Assembly (NCBI RefSeq): GCF_013282095.1
Contig: NZ_BLTJ01000013.1
Coordinates: 1 to 64,000 of the forward strand
Source: Enterocloster alcoholdehydrogenati
Lineage (GTDB): Bacteria; Bacillota; Clostridia; Lachnospirales; Lachnospiraceae
Direction: 5' to 3'
DNA: 64,000 bases
The notes under the pieces were generated by a model. That model made no database searches and was not told the DNA's origin. It saw only the letters and a program-made list of their open reading frames with translations. The translations under genes and the position numbers were made by a program. Of the stretch, positions 63,421 to 64,000 are shown piece after piece (positions within the stretch are counted from its first letter, which is position 1; each line of letters begins with the position of its first letter).

Positions 63421-64000
63421 ATGAAAACAATGAAAGTGAAACGTTCCAGAGGTGAAAGAATCTTTACTGTATTCAATTACATTTTTCTGTCCCTGATTAT
63501 GTTGCTTTGTCTGTATCCGGTCTGGTATGTAGTTGTGGCTTCTTTTAGTGACAGCAATATGCTGACCCAGCATACAGGTCTTTTATTAAAGCCGGCTGGA
63601 TGGAGTGTGGAAGCATACAGTAAAGTATTTAAAAACCCAATGATTATCCGCGGTTATTTAAATACCATGTTTGTGCTGCTGGTAGGCGTTGCATTAGATA
63701 TTATTATGACATCTTTGGGGGCCTATTTTCTTTCCAGACGCAGAGTTATGTTTAAAAAGCCCATTATGATGATTATTATGTTCACCATGTTTTTCTCCGG
63801 GGGTATGATTCCTTTTTATCTGAATTTAAAGGATCTTCAGCTGCGAGACAGTCTTTGGGGACTGATTTTGCCTTTTATGATCAGTACATATAATCTGGTG
63901 ATTTTAAAAACATCCTTTGAAAGTATTCCTGAAAGTTTGATTGAGGCAGCGCAGATCGACGGAGCAGGGCATATAACGATTCTCACCCAGATTGTTCTTC
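63421..64000 (+). CDS. ABC transporter permease, LplC-like (partial, runs off the end)
   Basis: The frame opens MKTMKVKRSRGERIFTVFNY with a GGAGGG site and encodes membrane segments (FLSLIMLLCLYPVWYVVVAS). It reaches the EAA loop IEAAQIDGAGHITILTQIVL at the window end. The gene is cut at its 3' end by the window. The ATPase is not seen and is probably a shared MsmK-type protein elsewhere. Confidence 0.92.
   Translation, partial: MKTMKVKRSRGERIFTVFNYIFLSLIMLLCLYPVWYVVVASFSDSNMLTQHTGLLLKPAGWSVEAYSKVFKNPMIIRGYLNTMFVLLVGVALDIIMTSLGAYFLSRRRVMFKKPIMMIIMFTMFFSGGMIPFYLNLKDLQLRDSLWGLILPFMISTYNLVILKTSFESIPESLIEAAQIDGAGHITILTQIVL

Overview
The window looks like chromosomal DNA of a gut Firmicute, most likely a member of the Lachnospiraceae (Clostridium cluster XIVa). 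Signs are the end of a 23S rRNA gene followed by a tight tRNA array, a threonine T-box ahead of thrS, FCD-type GntR regulators, an AraC-regulated lipoprotein-dependent sugar ABC transporter, and a 'KTGD' sortase-type tail. Host genes look moderately GC-balanced; positions 680 to 23,310 are clearly AT-richer, as expected for acquired DNA. I recognise families from memory, not from searches.

Layout. (1) 1-678: 3' end of 23S rRNA, then tRNA-Asp, Val, Tyr, fMet and Phe. (2) 615-23,378: an integrated element in tRNA-Phe, bounded by an exact 66-bp direct repeat of the tRNA 3' part. It carries an integrase next to the intact tRNA, a scaffold-like protein, a major capsid protein, a holin-like protein, a head-tail adaptor-like protein, fibre and receptor-binding-like proteins, a replication-initiator-like protein, two XRE regulators and a Cys-rich cargo module. 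I see no terminase, portal, protease or tail-tube gene, so it resembles a capsid-encoding phage satellite or a strongly reduced prophage. (3) About 4,290-12,430: nested in that element is a Tn916-type integrative mobilizable element with integrase, excisionase, MobT-like relaxase, an oriT-like hairpin, an XRE regulator and a leucine-rich cell-wall protein gene. That last gene is split by an Inc18-plasmid-derived segment carrying erm(B), a topB fragment, nine omega-type heptads and the first codons of delta/parA.

(4) 23,393-32,375: tRNA-Lys and housekeeping genes: an anchored beta-propeller-like protein, DUF3842, T-box-thrS, a small ATPase, an Orn/Lys/Arg decarboxylase, a guanylate-kinase-like protein and a beta-hydroxyacid dehydrogenase. 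(5) 32,496-45,525: a catabolic locus with three GntR/FCD regulators, a cyclase-family hydrolase, a PanE-like reductase, an SDR dehydrogenase, two YhcH/YiaL proteins, an M28-like peptidase, a GntP-like transporter, a hydantoinase/oxoprolinase-A-like protein, an HExxH protein and an Ldh2-type dehydrogenase. The substrate is unknown.

(6) 45,675-53,214: a two-component system and an envelope gene set: an esterase lipoprotein, a secreted formylglycine-generating-enzyme-like protein, an LtaS-like membrane phosphotransferase and a secreted protein made of a four-residue Asn-Gly repeat. Two of these genes share a 32-bp box with an 11-bp-phased direct repeat placed identically ahead of the -10 hexamer, so they are likely targets of the adjacent response regulator. 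(7) 53,310-64,000: hexuronate catabolism (GntR, Zn-dehydrogenase, uxuA, uxuB), followed by an AraC-type membrane sensor and an LplABC-like ABC transporter running off the end of the window.
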